Below are positions 9,393 to 21,682 of a stretch of DNA of 64,000 bases, piece by piece. The notes under the pieces were generated by a model, which ran no database searches, was not told the DNA's origin, and saw only the letters and a list, made by a program, of their open reading frames with translations. Numbering within the stretch: the first letter of the stretch is position 1; each line of letters begins with the position of its first letter. The stretch is from Prochlorococcus sp. AG-402-O21 (GTDB taxonomy: Bacteria; Cyanobacteriota; Cyanobacteriia; PCC-6307; Cyanobiaceae): the NCBI GenBank assembly GCA_003216375.1, contig QCIZ01000001.1, positions 62,001 through 126,000 on the forward strand, written 5' to 3'. Position numbers and translations under genes: made by a program.

Positions 9393-9923
9393 ATGATTGA
9401 AAAAGATAAATGGATGCCAATAGGTGAAATTGTTGCTCCTCAAGGATTAAGAGGAGATATTCGCATTAAACCTAGCAGTGACTTTCCTGAAAGATTTACA
9501 AAACCAGGAAAACGGTGGATTCAAAAAAACAACGAATTACCCACAGAAATTACTTTAAGAAAAGGAACACTTATTCCAGGTAAATCTATCTATGTACTTT
9601 CTATCGAAGGAGTATCTAATAGGAGTTCTGCAGAGGCAATTATTGGATGGAAGTTAGTCATACCAGTTGATAGCAGACCAAACTTGAGTAGTGATGAGTA
9701 CCATTATTTTGATTTGATTGGTTTAGAAGCAAGAAAAGGTCCAAAAAAGACTTTAATTGGTTATGTAACTGACTTAATCAAAGGAGGGAATGACCTTCTA
9801 GAGATAGAGTTGGTAGAAGGTAAAAAAGTTTTAGTACCTTTTGTTAAAGAAATTATCCCAGAAATAGAAATCAAAGAAAAATGGCTGCTAATCAATCCAC
9901 CCCCAGGTTTATTGGAACTCTAA
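9393..9923 (+). CDS. rimM: Ribosome maturation factor RimM
   Basis: A 176-residue 16S rRNA processing factor. The N-terminal beta-barrel has the typical MPIGEIVAPQGLRGDIRIKP. The C-terminal PRC-barrel runs from about residue 98 (YHYFDLIGLEA) and ends with KVLVPFVKEIIPEIEI and WLLINPPPGLLEL, the standard RimM tail. RimM acts in 30S head assembly with S19. The gene starts 45 bases from divergent ndhS. Confidence 0.93.
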   Translation: MIEKDKWMPIGEIVAPQGLRGDIRIKPSSDFPERFTKPGKRWIQKNNELPTEITLRKGTLIPGKSIYVLSIEGVSNRSSAEAIIGWKLVIPVDSRPNLSSDEYHYFDLIGLEARKGPKKTLIGYVTDLIKGGNDLLEIELVEGKKVLVPFVKEIIPEIEIKEKWLLINPPPGLLEL

Positions 9924-9941
9924 AAATCATTCAGATTTTTA
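9921..9941. terminator. Hairpin between rimM and glmS
   Basis: AAAAATC at 9922-9928 pairs with GATTTTT at 9934-9940 around a 5-base loop. It lies in the 15-base gap between convergent stops and has A/T tracts on both sides, which suits a short bidirectional terminator. Confidence 0.55.
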
Positions 9942-11843
9942 TTCAACAGTTACACTTTTTGCCAAATTTCTAGGCTGATCAACATCTAAACCTTTATGAG
10001 CAGCTATGTGATAACTAAATAACTGTAAAGGTATAATGGTCAATAGAGGGCTAACCCATTCACTAACTTTTGGAATAATAAATAATTCATCAAACATTTC
10101 TGATTCCAGTCCATGAGTAGATACCCCAATCAGAAGTGCATCTCGGGCTTTGGCCTCTTGAGAGTTACTGAGAACTTTTTCATAAACGACACCTGGAGCA
10201 GCAATGGATACCACTGGAACATGTCGATCTAAAAGTGCAATTGGTCCATGTTTTAGCTCCCCAGCTGGATACCCTTGAGCATGGATATAACTTATTTCCT
10301 TAAGTTTAAGAGCACCTTCAAGAGCAATTGGATAATTTATTCCTCTACCTAAAAAAATTACATCTTTTGTTTCAACAAACAAATGTGCTATTTCCTGTGA
10401 AAGAGCGTCATGTTTTTTTATAAGATCTGTTAGTTGTTTAGGAATTAATCTCAAATCATTGGAGAGATTCAAAATTTCTTTAGGGGTTCTTTTTTCTCTA
10501 TGAGAAGCAAATAAAAGTGTTAAACCATAAAAGGACAACATTTGACCCAAAAAAGTTTTAGTTGCTGCAACACCTATTTCAATACCTGATCCAAAATCAA
10601 TAACATTTTCTAGTTCGCGACCAAATGAACTATCAACTCTATTGGTTATTCCCAAGTGATGAAAAGAAAAATTAGCATCTTTAGAAGAATCTCTTCTCTC
10701 TTTTTCCATCCTTAGTGCAGCTAAGGTGTCTGCGGTTTCGCCCGATTGACTTACTCCTATTGTCAAAGTGTTAGGGGAAAGTGGAGGGGGAGCATATCGA
10801 AATTCACTTGCGAAATATACCTTTGTTGGGACCCCTGCAAACTGTTCCAACAAATGAGCACCAACCATGCTTGCATGTCTACTCGTTCCACACGCAAGTA
10901 TTTGTATTTGTTCTATCTTTTCAAGGATGGATTTCGAGATTGGGTAAGCCACTGAATTCTCCAAAGGTAAATCCATAGGCAAAAATCTATCTATCCATAA
11001 TTGTGTTTTCTCTGGCTGTTCATAAATTTCCTTAAGCATGAAATGGCGGAAATTTTTTTTATCCGCAGAAAACTCGGTGCCCTTTAACAGCGAAGGTGCT
11101 CTGTGCTTCCTGTTTCCATCATCATCATAAAGTTCGATTCCTAATGGACTTAAAAGTGCAATTTCATTATCCTTTAAAGGTAAAAATGTACGTGTAAATT
11201 CTGCTAATGCAGGGGTATCACTTGCACAAAAAAACTCACCTTCGCCAAAACCAAGAACTAATGGTGCCTGTCCGCTAGAGACTACTAAAGCATTGGGAGC
11301 CTTAGACCAAATTACAGCTATTGCATAAGTCCCCTCTAACAAATTCAAAACCTTTTGAACAGCTTTTAACAACGTTTGTCCATTGGGAGAAAGCCCATTA
11401 GCCAGACTTTGTTCTATTTCAAGCCCAATTAAATGTGGAATTATCTCAGTATCAGTTTCTGATATAAATTTAATTCCTTTGAGTTTCAGGCTTTGAGACA
11501 AATCCCTATAATTTTCAATAATCCCATTTTGGACAACTGCAATTTGCCCTGTTGAGTCAAGGTGAGGATGAGAGTTTCTCACATTAGGTTTACCATGAGT
11601 AGCCCATCTAGTATGACCAATACCTACATGACCTTTTAAAGGGTTTTTGCTAATTAAATTCGCAAGATTAATCAACTTTCCTTTTGTTTTTTTAATATTC
11701 AGCTTTCCAATTTGATCATTATTTGAATTGTCAATTGTTGCTATCCCCGCAGAATCATAACCTCTGTATTCCAGTTTTCTCAATCCATCAATAAGTATGG
11801 AAGAAACCTCTCTTGATCCAATTACAGCAAATATTCCACACAT
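9939..11843 (-). CDS. glmS: Glutamine--fructose-6-phosphate aminotransferase
   Basis: A 634-residue enzyme that makes glucosamine-6-phosphate, the entry to peptidoglycan and amino-sugar synthesis. The N-terminus MCGIFAVIGSRE exposes the catalytic Cys after Met removal, with RKLEYRGYDSAGIA following in the class II glutaminase domain. Two SIS domains follow, with CGTSRHASMVGAHLLEQ and SQSGETADTLAAL, and later FLGRGINYPIALEGALKLKE. The C-terminus DQPRNLAKSVTVE is the canonical isomerase tail. No glmS ribozyme is evident upstream. Confidence 0.97.
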   Translation of the reverse strand: MCGIFAVIGSREVSSILIDGLRKLEYRGYDSAGIATIDNSNNDQIGKLNIKKTKGKLINLANLISKNPLKGHVGIGHTRWATHGKPNVRNSHPHLDSTGQIAVVQNGIIENYRDLSQSLKLKGIKFISETDTEIIPHLIGLEIEQSLANGLSPNGQTLLKAVQKVLNLLEGTYAIAVIWSKAPNALVVSSGQAPLVLGFGEGEFFCASDTPALAEFTRTFLPLKDNEIALLSPLGIELYDDDGNRKHRAPSLLKGTEFSADKKNFRHFMLKEIYEQPEKTQLWIDRFLPMDLPLENSVAYPISKSILEKIEQIQILACGTSRHASMVGAHLLEQFAGVPTKVYFASEFRYAPPPLSPNTLTIGVSQSGETADTLAALRMEKERRDSSKDANFSFHHLGITNRVDSSFGRELENVIDFGSGIEIGVAATKTFLGQMLSFYGLTLLFASHREKRTPKEILNLSNDLRLIPKQLTDLIKKHDALSQEIAHLFVETKDVIFLGRGINYPIALEGALKLKEISYIHAQGYPAGELKHGPIALLDRHVPVVSIAAPGVVYEKVLSNSQEAKARDALLIGVSTHGLESEMFDELFIIPKVSEWVSPLLTIIPLQLFSYHIAAHKGLDVDQPRNLAKSVTVE

Positions 11844-11910
11844 AAACCTAAATTAATATCACAAATTATTTTTATATAAAATAAACCTTCTTTACGAAAA
11901 ATACTAATTT

Positions 11911-12204
<294 letters not shown>

Positions 12205-12292
12205 CTACATAAAAAAAAATAGTTGCAATGCCGTCACTTTTGTTAACTCGACACTCTAACCCGTAAGATTAGAAGTCAGGTCTAAGAAGGTT

Positions 12293-12535
12293 ATGTCCCA
12301 GGAAGCAATCCTTGAAAAAGTTCGTTCTATCGTCGCAGAACAACTAAGCGTTGAAGCCGGCGAAGTAAAACCGGATTCAAATTTCCAAAACGATCTCGGT
12401 GCAGACTCTCTCGATACTGTCGAATTAGTGATGGCTCTCGAAGAAGCTTTTGACATAGAAATCCCTGACGAAGCTGCAGAAGGCATTGCCACTGTCGGGG
12501 ATGCGGTCAAATACATCGAAGAAAAACAGTCTTGA
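12293..12535 (+). CDS. acpP: Acyl carrier protein
   Basis: An 80-residue acidic four-helix carrier of fatty-acid synthesis. The phosphopantetheine site is Ser39 in [11 protein letters not shown]. The N-terminus [18 protein letters not shown] and the C-terminal [12 protein letters not shown] are standard. fabF begins 7 bases downstream, so carrier and condensing enzyme form an operon. The gene is visibly less AT-rich than its surroundings, consistent with high expression. Confidence 0.96.
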   Translation: MSQEAILEKVRSIVAEQLSVEAGEVKPDSNFQNDLGADSLDTVELVMALEEAFDIEIPDEAAEGIATVGDAVKYIEEKQS

Positions 12536-12542
12536 GGTTCAA

Positions 12543-13790
12543 ATGATGGAGAAACTCCATCGAGTTGTTATTACAGGTCTGGGTGCCATTACTCCAATCG
12601 GCAACGACCTCGAAAGTTACCTCCAAGGGCTTACCTCAGGGAAAAATGGGGTAGATCAAATAACACTCTTTGATGCTTCATCACATGCATGCAGATTTGC
12701 AGCAGAGGTGAAAAGTTTTGACCCGACTGGCAAATTAGAGCCAAAAGAATCCAAAAGATGGGATCGTTTCTCAAAATTTGGAGTCATTGCGGCAAAAGAA
12801 GCCCTGAATGATTCAGGTCTGATCATTGACGATTCTAATTCTGGGAGAATTGGAGTAATTATTGGTTCAGGAGTTGGCGGATTGCTGACTATGGAAACCC
12901 AAGCTCATGTTTTAGACAAAAAAGGAGCTAATCGGGTTAGTCCATTTACTGTTCCCATGATGATTCCAAACATGGCTACTGGATTAGCAGCTATTGCACT
13001 TGGTGCTAAAGGTCCAAGTTCAGCAGTTTCAACTGCTTGTGCTGCCGGATCAAATGCGATTGGTGACGCATTCAGATTGCTTCAATTAGGCAAAGCAGAT
13101 GCAATGGTTTGCGGTGGAGCAGAAGCAAGTATCACCCCTTTAGGAGTAGCAGGTTTTGCGAGTGCCAAAGCCCTATCTTTTCGCAATGATGATCCATCTA
13201 CAGCGAGTAGACCATTTGATTCTCAAAGAGATGGATTCGTTATTGGCGAAGGAGCAGGAGTATTAATTTTAGAAACTCTTGACCATGCATTAGAAAGAGA
13301 GGCAACAATCCATGCAGAAATTATTGGTTATGGCACAACATGTGATGCCCATCACATCACATCTCCGACACCAGGAGGAGTTGGAGGAGCTGAAGCTATG
13401 AAACTTGCATTGATTGATGGGAGAATTAATCCAGAAGAAGTCGATTACATTAATGCTCATGGAACCAGTACTCCAGCCAATGACAGCAATGAAACATCTG
13501 CCATAAAGACTGCTTTAGGGAATCATGCTTATCAAGTGCCAATAAGCTCAACTAAATCAATGACTGGGCACCTCTTAGGAGGTTCTGGTGGAATCGAAGC
13601 TGTTGCTTGTGCTCTTGCAATAAAACATGAAATAATTCCGCCAACAATCAATTATTCAAATCCAGACCCAAATTGTGATCTAGATTATGTCCCCAACAAA
13701 GCAAGAGAAAAGAAATTAGGCGTCGTACTATCTAACTCATTCGGGTTTGGCGGTCACAATGTCTGTCTAGCTTTTCGACAAATGATCTAA
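12543..13790 (+). CDS. fabF: Beta-ketoacyl-ACP synthase II
   Basis: A 415-residue condensing enzyme of type II fatty-acid elongation. The Cys-His-His triad is visible as STACAAGS (Cys166), NAHGTSTPAND and KSMTGHLLGGSGG. ATG at 12543 (or the adjacent ATG at 12546) gives MMEKLHRVVITGLGAITPIGN, the standard start. The open frame continues upstream through acpP, but those codons are not part of the protein. It is co-transcribed with acpP. Confidence 0.95.
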   Translation: MMEKLHRVVITGLGAITPIGNDLESYLQGLTSGKNGVDQITLFDASSHACRFAAEVKSFDPTGKLEPKESKRWDRFSKFGVIAAKEALNDSGLIIDDSNSGRIGVIIGSGVGGLLTMETQAHVLDKKGANRVSPFTVPMMIPNMATGLAAIALGAKGPSSAVSTACAAGSNAIGDAFRLLQLGKADAMVCGGAEASITPLGVAGFASAKALSFRNDDPSTASRPFDSQRDGFVIGEGAGVLILETLDHALEREATIHAEIIGYGTTCDAHHITSPTPGGVGGAEAMKLALIDGRINPEEVDYINAHGTSTPANDSNETSAIKTALGNHAYQVPISSTKSMTGHLLGGSGGIEAVACALAIKHEIIPPTINYSNPDPNCDLDYVPNKAREKKLGVVLSNSFGFGGHNVCLAFRQMI

Positions 13791-13838
13791 TCAATTTCAT
13801 TTTCACTTTTCACTTAATTTTTCACTCACTAATTCAAA

Positions 13839-15851
13839 ATGGTTGCCTTGACTACTTCCCTAGACACACTTTGCATCAACAGCATCAGGATGCTTGCCGT
13901 TGATGCAATTAATAAATCCAAAAGTGGTCACCCAGGGCTCCCAATGGGTTGCGCACCTATGGGTTATGCCTTATGGGACAAACACTTACGTCATAATCCC
14001 AAAAATCCAAAATGGTTTAATCGAGACAGGTTTGTTCTTTCAGCAGGACATGGATGCATGCTTTTGTATGCTCTTCTGCATTTAACTGGCTATGACTCTG
14101 TCACCATTGAAGATATAAAAGAATTTAGACAATGGGGAGCTAAAACACCAGGGCATCCAGAAACTTTTGAAACTCCTGGAGTAGAAGTAACTGCAGGACC
14201 ACTAGGAGCAGGAATTTCAAATGCAGTTGGATTAGCGATTGCAGAAGCTCATCTATCAGCAAAATTCAATAAGTCTGATGCAACAGTTGTAGACCATTAC
14301 ACCTATGTGATCATGGGAGATGGATGTAATCAAGAAGGTATATCTTCAGAAGCCTGTTCTCTTGCTGGGCATTTAAAACTTGGCAAATTAATAGCTCTTT
14401 ATGACGATAATCACATCACTATTGATGGCAGAACAGATGTCTCATTTACAGAGGATGTCTTAAAAAGATATGAAGCATACGGATGGCATGTACAAGACAT
14501 TCCCGAGGGTAATACAGATGTTGAGGGCATAGCGCAAGCAATCGAAAAAGCAAAATCAGTCACTGATAAGCCATCCATTATCAAAGTAACTACAACTATT
14601 GGTTATGGATCACCCAATAAAAGTGATACTGCTGGCATTCACGGAGCTCCTTTAGGTGAAGAAGAAGCTGAACTCACAAGAAAACAACTAGGTTGGTCTT
14701 ATAAACCTTTTGAGGTGCCCCAAGATGCTTACGATCAATATCGTCAAGCTATTCAAAAAGGTGCTCAACTAGAGGAAAAGTGGAATCAAACACTAGCTGC
14801 TTACAAAGAAAAATATCCTAATGAAGCGTCTCAATTTGAGCGTATGTTAAGAGGAGAACTACCTCAAGGCTGGGACAAAGATTTACCGACCTATACAGCT
14901 GATGACAAAGGGGTAGCTACAAGAAAACATTCTCAAATATGTTTAGGTGCTCTCGGTCCCAACATTCCAGAACTAATAGGAGGTTCTGCAGATTTAACAC
15001 ATTCAAATTACACAGATATCAAAGGTGAAACTGGATCTTTTCAATATGACAGTCCGGAAAAACGTTATTTGCATTTTGGTGTAAGAGAACATGCTATGGC
15101 GGCGATATTGAATGGTATTGCTTATCACGACAGTGGTCTAATTCCTTACGGTGGAACCTTCTTAGTCTTCGCTGATTATATGAGAGGTTCTATGCGTCTT
15201 TCTGCTCTGAGTGAACTTGGGGTTATTTATGTTTTAACCCATGATTCCATAGGTGTTGGTGAAGATGGCCCAACACATCAACCCATAGAAACAATTCCAT
15301 CATTGAGAGCAATGCCAAATATGATGGTTTTCCGTCCAGGCGATGGCAATGAAACCAGTGGTGCTTATAAAGTTGCAATTAAAAATCGTAAAAGACCAAG
15401 TTCCTTATGCCTAAGTAGGCAGGGCATGGCCAATCAACAAAATTCATCAGTAGAGAAAGTTGCTCTAGGTGGATACGTTCTTGAAGAATGTGATGGCACC
15501 CCTGAACTAATACTTATCGGAACTGGAACTGAACTTGATCTATGTGTACAAGCAGCGAAAAAACTAACTTCAGAAGGGAAAAAAGTGCGTGTGGTTTCTA
15601 TGCCATGCGTTGAACTTTTTGAAGAACAAATTGAAAGTTATAAAGAAGAAGTTTTACCTTCCAACATTAGAAAAAGACTAGTAGTAGAAGCTGCAGAGAG
15701 CTTTGGATGGCATAAATATATTGGTCTTGATGGTGACAGCGTGACCATGAATAGCTTTGGAGCATCTGCTCCAGGTGGTTTATGTATGGAAAAATTTGGA
15801 TTTACAGTTGAGAACGTAATAGAAAAATCTAGAAATCTTCTGAACAAATAA
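13839..15851 (+). CDS. tkt: Transketolase
   Basis: This 670-residue thiamine-diphosphate enzyme of the Calvin cycle and pentose phosphate pathway has the full length. The N-terminal block [18 protein letters not shown], the ThDP motif [13 protein letters not shown] to DDNHITIDG, and the pyrimidine-domain blocks [19 protein letters not shown] and [18 protein letters not shown] are all in order. It follows fabF by about 48 bases. It is convergent with thiC, which makes the pyrimidine moiety of its own cofactor. Confidence 0.96.
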   Translation: MVALTTSLDTLCINSIRMLAVDAINKSKSGHPGLPMGCAPMGYALWDKHLRHNPKNPKWFNRDRFVLSAGHGCMLLYALLHLTGYDSVTIEDIKEFRQWGAKTPGHPETFETPGVEVTAGPLGAGISNAVGLAIAEAHLSAKFNKSDATVVDHYTYVIMGDGCNQEGISSEACSLAGHLKLGKLIALYDDNHITIDGRTDVSFTEDVLKRYEAYGWHVQDIPEGNTDVEGIAQAIEKAKSVTDKPSIIKVTTTIGYGSPNKSDTAGIHGAPLGEEEAELTRKQLGWSYKPFEVPQDAYDQYRQAIQKGAQLEEKWNQTLAAYKEKYPNEASQFERMLRGELPQGWDKDLPTYTADDKGVATRKHSQICLGALGPNIPELIGGSADLTHSNYTDIKGETGSFQYDSPEKRYLHFGVREHAMAAILNGIAYHDSGLIPYGGTFLVFADYMRGSMRLSALSELGVIYVLTHDSIGVGEDGPTHQPIETIPSLRAMPNMMVFRPGDGNETSGAYKVAIKNRKRPSSLCLSRQGMANQQNSSVEKVALGGYVLEECDGTPELILIGTGTELDLCVQAAKKLTSEGKKVRVVSMPCVELFEEQIESYKEEVLPSNIRKRLVVEAAESFGWHKYIGLDGDSVTMNSFGASAPGGLCMEKFGFTVENVIEKSRNLLNK

Positions 15852-15890
15852 AATTAATCAATTACTTGCCAATAGTTAATCCAAGAAAGA

Positions 15891-17310
<1,420 letters not shown>

Positions 17311-17357
17311 CTAAAAAGCTATTGAATAAACGAAGGGAGCAATATGCAAAGATCACA

Positions 17358-17449
17358 AGTTTCACTTTCCTTGCGCTGGTTCAAACCAGATCAGGTTCGG
17401 AGGGTGTGATCTCAGCCATAAAGCTAAGCGATATGGCACCCCTAGTGAT
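17358..17449 (-). promoter_or_regulatory. TPP riboswitch (THI element) upstream of thiC
   Basis: On the reverse strand the conserved core reads in order GGGGTGCC, then GGCTGAGATCACACCC, GAACCTGATCTGG and CCAGCGCAAGGAAAGTG. These are the hallmark blocks of the thi-box aptamer, with the CTGAGA pyrimidine-binding segment and the ACCTGATCTGG helix. It ends about 50 bases before the thiC start, so TPP binding probably controls thiC at translation or transcription. Confidence 0.95.
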
Positions 17450-17512
17450 AATTACAAATTAGCTCGAAATCCTCAACTGAACCCTAAAGTTTTTATAGAT
17501 AAAAATTAAGAG

Positions 17513-17734
17513 TTAAAAATTTTGATCATTCATATCTTTTTTTATCTCTAGGAACAACATTCTTCGTCGCCTAAATCTTCTAACGGCACCAGTGAAAACC
17601 AATCCACTTCCAACTACTAGAGCAGGTATCGCTTGAATTTTATCTTTGCCCTCTCTATGTAAAAAGCCAGTAATTGCTAATAAAATTAGCAAAGGCGCTG
17701 AAATTGAAATTAATGGGTTACCCAATCTGTTCAT
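17513..17734 (-). CDS. Small conserved membrane protein
   Basis: A 73-residue protein from ATG at 17734; a TTG four codons upstream abuts the previous stop and is the other possible start. Two hydrophobic segments are visible, LISISAPLLILLAITGF and AIPALVVGSGLVFTGAV, followed by the basic stretch RRFRRRRML. This suggests a hairpin membrane protein with a cytoplasmic basic tail. It resembles the DUF3188 group of small cyanobacterial proteins as I recall it, which I cannot verify here. It sits at the end of the ruvB/TPR/M20 operon. Confidence 0.6.
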   Translation of the reverse strand: MNRLGNPLISISAPLLILLAITGFLHREGKDKIQAIPALVVGSGLVFTGAVRRFRRRRMLFLEIKKDMNDQNF

Positions 17735-17746
17735 AAAATAAAACAA

Positions 17747-18931
17747 CTAATTGTGTTGAGGAGATTTAGAGGCCATCACTATTGTTTGAGATAAAATTTT
17801 TATTCCTAATTCCAGGCTTCTTTCATCCAAAGAGAAATATCCACTGTGCAATGGAGCACAACCTTGCTCTCCAGCAACTCCTAATCGAAACATCGTCCCA
17901 GGAACATCTTGCAAAAAGAAAGCAAAATCTTCAGCACCTAATGAGGGATTTTCTAAAAAAACAATATCTTCTTTATCCATAAAATTCTTCGCACAATCAA
18001 ATAACAAATTAGTCAATTCTGGATCGTTATAAACTGGTGGCGCTATTGACTTGAAATTTATATTTGCCTTGGCTCCATAATTAGAGGCGATATTTTTTAC
18101 TATTTTCTCAATCCATTGAGGCAATTTTTTATAAAGTTGGCTATCAAGACACCTAACTGTGCCAAGAATCTTAACCCTCTCAGCGATTACATTAAAAGCA
18201 TTTCCGCCTGAAATTTTCCCAAAACTAATTACTACTGGCTTAAGAGCATCTAAACGTCTACTAATAGCCTCTTGAAGACCACTAATCACTTTTGCCGCGA
18301 TCCAAATGGAGTCTGTTCCTTCATGGGGTCTAGCTCCATGTCCACCTTTACCAATGATATCTATTTCCAATTCGGCAGCGGCAGCGGTAAAAGTACCACT
18401 TCTGATTCCAATTTTTCCAACAGACAAATCTGGATAGACATGAACACCAAAAAGAGCTTGAACTCCCTCAAGAACTTTTTCAGCTCTCATCCAATTTGCA
18501 CCTTGTGCAATCTCTTCAGCAGGTTGAAAAATGATTCTGATTCGAGAAGTTGTAAATTTACTATTTGCTAATACTTTTGCCACTCCCAAGCCAATACAAG
18601 TATGTAAGTCATGCCCACATGCATGCATCAAGCCTTGGATTGAAGAAGAATAATCCAAACCTGTTCTCTCCTCGATTGGCAAAGCGTCCATATCAACTCG
18701 TAAGCCAATAACAGGTCCGTTTTTATTACCCATTTCAGCAACCACACCTGTTTTCCCGACTGCTTCTTTTACTTCCCAACCTGATTTTCTAAGCTCTCCA
18801 GCGACAAAAGCAGCAGTTTGATATTCCTGACCACTTAATTCTGGATGAGCATGGAGATGTCGACGTAATAAAATTAACTCAGGAAGCATTTGTTGTGACA
18901 AAAATTCAATTTTTTTTTCTAAGTCCTTCAT
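17747..18931 (-). CDS. M20D family amidohydrolase / N-acyl-amino-acid hydrolase
   Basis: A 394-residue metallopeptidase of the hippurate/IAA-amino-acid hydrolase group. Metal and catalytic motifs are LRVDMDALPIEE, HACGHDLHTCIGLG, QPAEEIAQGA and PSLGAEDFAFF, with the dimerisation domain around residues 185-300. It releases amino acids from N-acyl conjugates (family knowledge); the true substrate is unknown. Its start overlaps the TPR gene stop by 4 bases, indicating translational coupling. Confidence 0.9.
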   Translation of the reverse strand: MKDLEKKIEFLSQQMLPELILLRRHLHAHPELSGQEYQTAAFVAGELRKSGWEVKEAVGKTGVVAEMGNKNGPVIGLRVDMDALPIEERTGLDYSSSIQGLMHACGHDLHTCIGLGVAKVLANSKFTTSRIRIIFQPAEEIAQGANWMRAEKVLEGVQALFGVHVYPDLSVGKIGIRSGTFTAAAAELEIDIIGKGGHGARPHEGTDSIWIAAKVISGLQEAISRRLDALKPVVISFGKISGGNAFNVIAERVKILGTVRCLDSQLYKKLPQWIEKIVKNIASNYGAKANINFKSIAPPVYNDPELTNLLFDCAKNFMDKEDIVFLENPSLGAEDFAFFLQDVPGTMFRLGVAGEQGCAPLHSGYFSLDERSLELGIKILSQTIVMASKSPQHN

Positions 18932-19710
18932 CTATCCTCCAACGCAAGAAATGCAATCAAATCATTTGTAGGTTTTGGAGGCCAACGTCGGATATGCAAC
19001 AACCAATCTTTCTCACGGTATCTAATATCAAGTCCAGCAGCTGCAGCCCAATTACTTTCGGCTTCACCAGTAAAGCCTTTACGCCATAGAAGCGCACTTA
19101 GGGCTGCTCTAGCGTCTGCGAATAAGGGGTATTTAAGAATCAATAATCTAATTTTCTTTTCAGCGAGTTCGAGATCACCCAATTGGTAAATCGCAAGGGC
19201 CTCACTTGACCTAGCCATAGCAATGGAATTATTTGAAGAGGCAGCTTGAGAAAATAATTTCTTCGCTTCAATCCAATTATCCATAGAGCCCATAACGTTA
19301 CCTAAGTTATATAAAGCTGAAACGTCTTTAGGATTCTTTTTTAAAACGTAGTTGTAATCATTACTAGCTTCTTCCCAAAGCCGCAAAGCTTCTTCAGCAA
19401 TTCCTCTATTAAGGTAAGGGTCTAAATCTTCAGGAGAAATTTCTATAGCCATTGTTTGATCTTTAATAGCTCCTTGAGGGTCACCAAGAGCAAGACGAAT
19501 ATTTCCTCTATTACTTAATGCAGCCGGATCATCTGGGTTGTTATTTAAGTAAAAACTCCAATCTTTTTCAGCTTGAATGAAATCTCCATCTTTGCTTTCT
19601 TGAAGAGCTTTATCGAATAAGTATTTTGGAAGTACCTTGGCTTGCGACGAAAATGGTACAAAAAAAATAGAAAGCACAAGTAGAAGTGTTGCAGCTCTTA
19701 TATTGATCAT
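18928..19710 (-). CDS. Exported TPR-repeat protein
   Basis: A 260-residue protein with a signal peptide (residues 1-24, hydrophobic core [12 protein letters not shown], cleavage after SQA). Tandem tetratricopeptide repeats follow from about residue 37 to 190, for example [21 protein letters not shown] and [21 protein letters not shown]. It is probably a periplasmic or thylakoid-lumen scaffold; the partner is unknown. It overlaps ruvB upstream and the M20 peptidase downstream by 4 bases each, so the three are one transcript. Confidence 0.85.
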   Translation of the reverse strand: MINIRAATLLLVLSIFFVPFSSQAKVLPKYLFDKALQESKDGDFIQAEKDWSFYLNNNPDDPAALSNRGNIRLALGDPQGAIKDQTMAIEISPEDLDPYLNRGIAEEALRLWEEASNDYNYVLKKNPKDVSALYNLGNVMGSMDNWIEAKKLFSQAASSNNSIAMARSSEALAIYQLGDLELAEKKIRLLILKYPLFADARAALSALLWRKGFTGEAESNWAAAAGLDIRYREKDWLLHIRRWPPKPTNDLIAFLALEDR

Positions 19711-20777
19711 TTATCTCTTTTATTTGGTGAAGCTAACAGATAATGTTTTTCGGCAGCTGGAGTAACAACCCTTCCCCTAGCAGTTCTTTGTAAAAAACCA
19801 ATTTGCATTAAATAAGGCTCAACCACAGTTTCAAGAGTGGTTGAATCTTCTCCTAGCGCAGCTGCCAAAGTTTCAAGTCCTACAGGTCCGCCTTGATATT
19901 GATTCACTAATAAGCCTAAATAACTTCTATCTGTTGCATCTAAACCTCTTTGATCTACACGATGTAGATCAAGTGCATCATTAACAAGTTCAACATCAAT
20001 GATGTGTGAAGAGGAATGCACTTCTGCATAGTCTCTCACTCTTCTTATAAGCCTATTTGCAATTCGGGGTGTCCCTCGACTTCTTCTGGCTAATTGATAT
20101 GATGCTTCTTCTGAAATTGATAAATCAATCAGGTTTGCAGATCTTTTAATTATGTTTTCAAGATCTAAATAGTTGTAAAAGTCCAGTCGCTGAGTGATTC
20201 CAAAGCGATCTCGCATAGGAGAGCTCAAAGCAGCGGGCTTTGTGGTAGCACCAACCAAGGTGAAAGGGGGGATTTCGATTGATCGCATTCTTGAGGAAGT
20301 ACCTTTCCCTACAGTTAAATCCAACCTTCTATCTTCCATAGCTGGATACAAAAGTTCCTGTGAAATGCGATTAAGTCTGTGAATCTCATCAACAAATATC
20401 AATTCACGCGGCTGCATATTGATCAATAATCCAACAATGTCTCGCGGACGTTCAAGTGCTGGAGCACTTGTCACTCTAGCTTTAACTCCTAATTCCTCAG
20501 CAATAACCAAAGCCATAGTTGTTTTTCCCAATCCAGGCGGCCCATAAAGCATTAAATGATCAAGCGCTTCTCCCCTAGTCAATGATGCTTTAACTGAAAT
20601 TTCAAGAACTTTCTTTAACTCAGATTGTCCTACAAATTCATCAAAAGATTTAGGCCTTAGTGAATCTTGCTTAGATAATTTAAGTTCCTCTTTTAAAAGA
20701 GTAGAACCAACCAATCTTTCCTCTCCTTTATCATCGGGGAGTGGAGAATGATTAGTAATTGAAGACACAATTGCCAT
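19707..20777 (-). CDS. ruvB: Holliday junction branch-migration ATPase RuvB
   Basis: This 356-residue AAA+ motor carries Walker [10 protein letters not shown], Walker B VDEIHRL, sensor 1 [18 protein letters not shown], and a C-terminal winged helix ending [13 protein letters not shown] chose ATG at 20777 ([12 protein letters not shown]), the expected N-terminus. The frame is open to 20933, but that stretch would be a hydrophobic extension not seen in RuvB and would run into smpB. RuvB works with RuvA and RuvC in recombination; neither is nearby. It is divergent from smpB. Confidence 0.95.
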   Translation of the reverse strand: MAIVSSITNHSPLPDDKGEERLVGSTLLKEELKLSKQDSLRPKSFDEFVGQSELKKVLEISVKASLTRGEALDHLMLYGPPGLGKTTMALVIAEELGVKARVTSAPALERPRDIVGLLINMQPRELIFVDEIHRLNRISQELLYPAMEDRRLDLTVGKGTSSRMRSIEIPPFTLVGATTKPAALSSPMRDRFGITQRLDFYNYLDLENIIKRSANLIDLSISEEASYQLARRSRGTPRIANRLIRRVRDYAEVHSSSHIIDVELVNDALDLHRVDQRGLDATDRSYLGLLVNQYQGGPVGLETLAAALGEDSTTLETVVEPYLMQIGFLQRTARGRVVTPAAEKHYLLASPNKRDK

Positions 20778-20824
20778 GAACGAAGGGTAGTGGCATCTAA
20801 ACAAAAATGGAGCTAAATAGAAGA

Positions 20825-21322
20825 ATGAGCAAAAAAGGAAAGAAAAAATCAAAAAAAAATTCCTCAAGCGTTGGAAATCGTCGCTTAGCCGAAAATCGAC
20901 AAGCAAGGTATGAATATGAAATCCTAGAAACACTTGAAACTGGCTTAGAGCTTCTTGGAACCGAAGTCAAATCGATTAGGGCTGGAAAAGTAAACTTAAA
21001 AGATGGATTTTGTTTAATTAAAAAAGATCAAATTCAACTTCATAATGTTCATATATCTCCTCATGATCATGCCGGTAAATTTTTCAATCACGAACCTCTA
21101 AGAATCAAAAAACTTCTTGCACATAGAAAAGAAATCGAAAAATTAAAAATTAATTTAGATAGAAAAGGCTTAGCATTAATACCTTTAACTCTTTACCTCA
21201 AAGGCTCGTGGATCAAGTTGAAAATAGGAGTCGGGAAAGGAAGAAAGCTCCATGACAAGAGAGATAGAGAGAAAGCTAATGACTCAAAAAGAGATGTAGC
21301 CAATGCTCTAAAACGTTTTTAG
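20825..21322 (+). CDS. smpB: SsrA-binding protein SmpB
   Basis: A 165-residue tmRNA-binding protein of trans-translation. The core is [46 protein letters not shown], a perfect family block, with the C-terminal helix [15 protein letters not shown] chose ATG at 20825 (MSKKGKKK), preceded by a purine stretch, over an ATG six codons upstream. The tmRNA gene is not in the window. Confidence 0.94.
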   Translation: MSKKGKKKSKKNSSSVGNRRLAENRQARYEYEILETLETGLELLGTEVKSIRAGKVNLKDGFCLIKKDQIQLHNVHISPHDHAGKFFNHEPLRIKKLLAHRKEIEKLKINLDRKGLALIPLTLYLKGSWIKLKIGVGKGRKLHDKRDREKANDSKRDVANALKRF

Positions 21323-21383
21323 AAGGACAAATTTATTAATATCTTCTACAAAAATTTTCTCTAGAAAAATAATATTTTAATGA

Positions 21384-21641
21384 TTAATTATCAGTAACAT
21401 CTAAACTAACATTTTCCGGCGGAGGTGTTGGATCAGGGTCAGCAATGAGCATATGTTGTAAAACAATTTCAGGACGCTCGCTATCTCTCCATCTAATACG
21501 ATAAGCAGGCATTTTTGTCCCCCTGCTTGTCGTTTGCTCAACAGGTTCCATGACCCAACCGCGTCTTGAACGCCCCTGGGGATTCCGCTTCACAACAGCA
21601 TCTGCGTGCTTGAAACGAAAACCAACTCTCTCGCCACTCAT
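21384..21641 (-). CDS. Conserved hypothetical protein (basic, 85 aa)
   Basis: I do not recognise a function. The protein starts MSGERVGFRFKHADAVVKRN and contains SRRGWVMEPVEQTT and RIRWRDSERPE, then a proline-rich acidic tail (PDPTPPPEN). It is rich in beta-like, basic segments with no membrane helix, perhaps an SH3-like small domain (inference). It lies 41 bases after lysS on the same strand and is convergent with smpB. Confidence 0.65.
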   Translation of the reverse strand: MSGERVGFRFKHADAVVKRNPQGRSRRGWVMEPVEQTTSRGTKMPAYRIRWRDSERPEIVLQHMLIADPDPTPPPENVSLDVTDN

Positions 21642-21682
21642 CTGAACAAAATACTTACTCGCCTATTATCCACTCTGATGGG

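Noticed and set aside
10746-10978. Two overlapping short forward frames inside glmS
   Set aside because: Antisense shadows of a strongly conserved gene, with no start context or family match.
12486-12542. fabF start within acpP
   Set aside because: The first 19 codons are the acpP sequence in another frame; the conserved FabF N-terminus begins at the ATG at 12543.
20778-20933. Upstream 52-codon extension of ruvB
   Set aside because: It would add a hydrophobic N-terminus foreign to RuvB and overlap the divergent smpB start; ATG at 20777 gives the family N-terminus.
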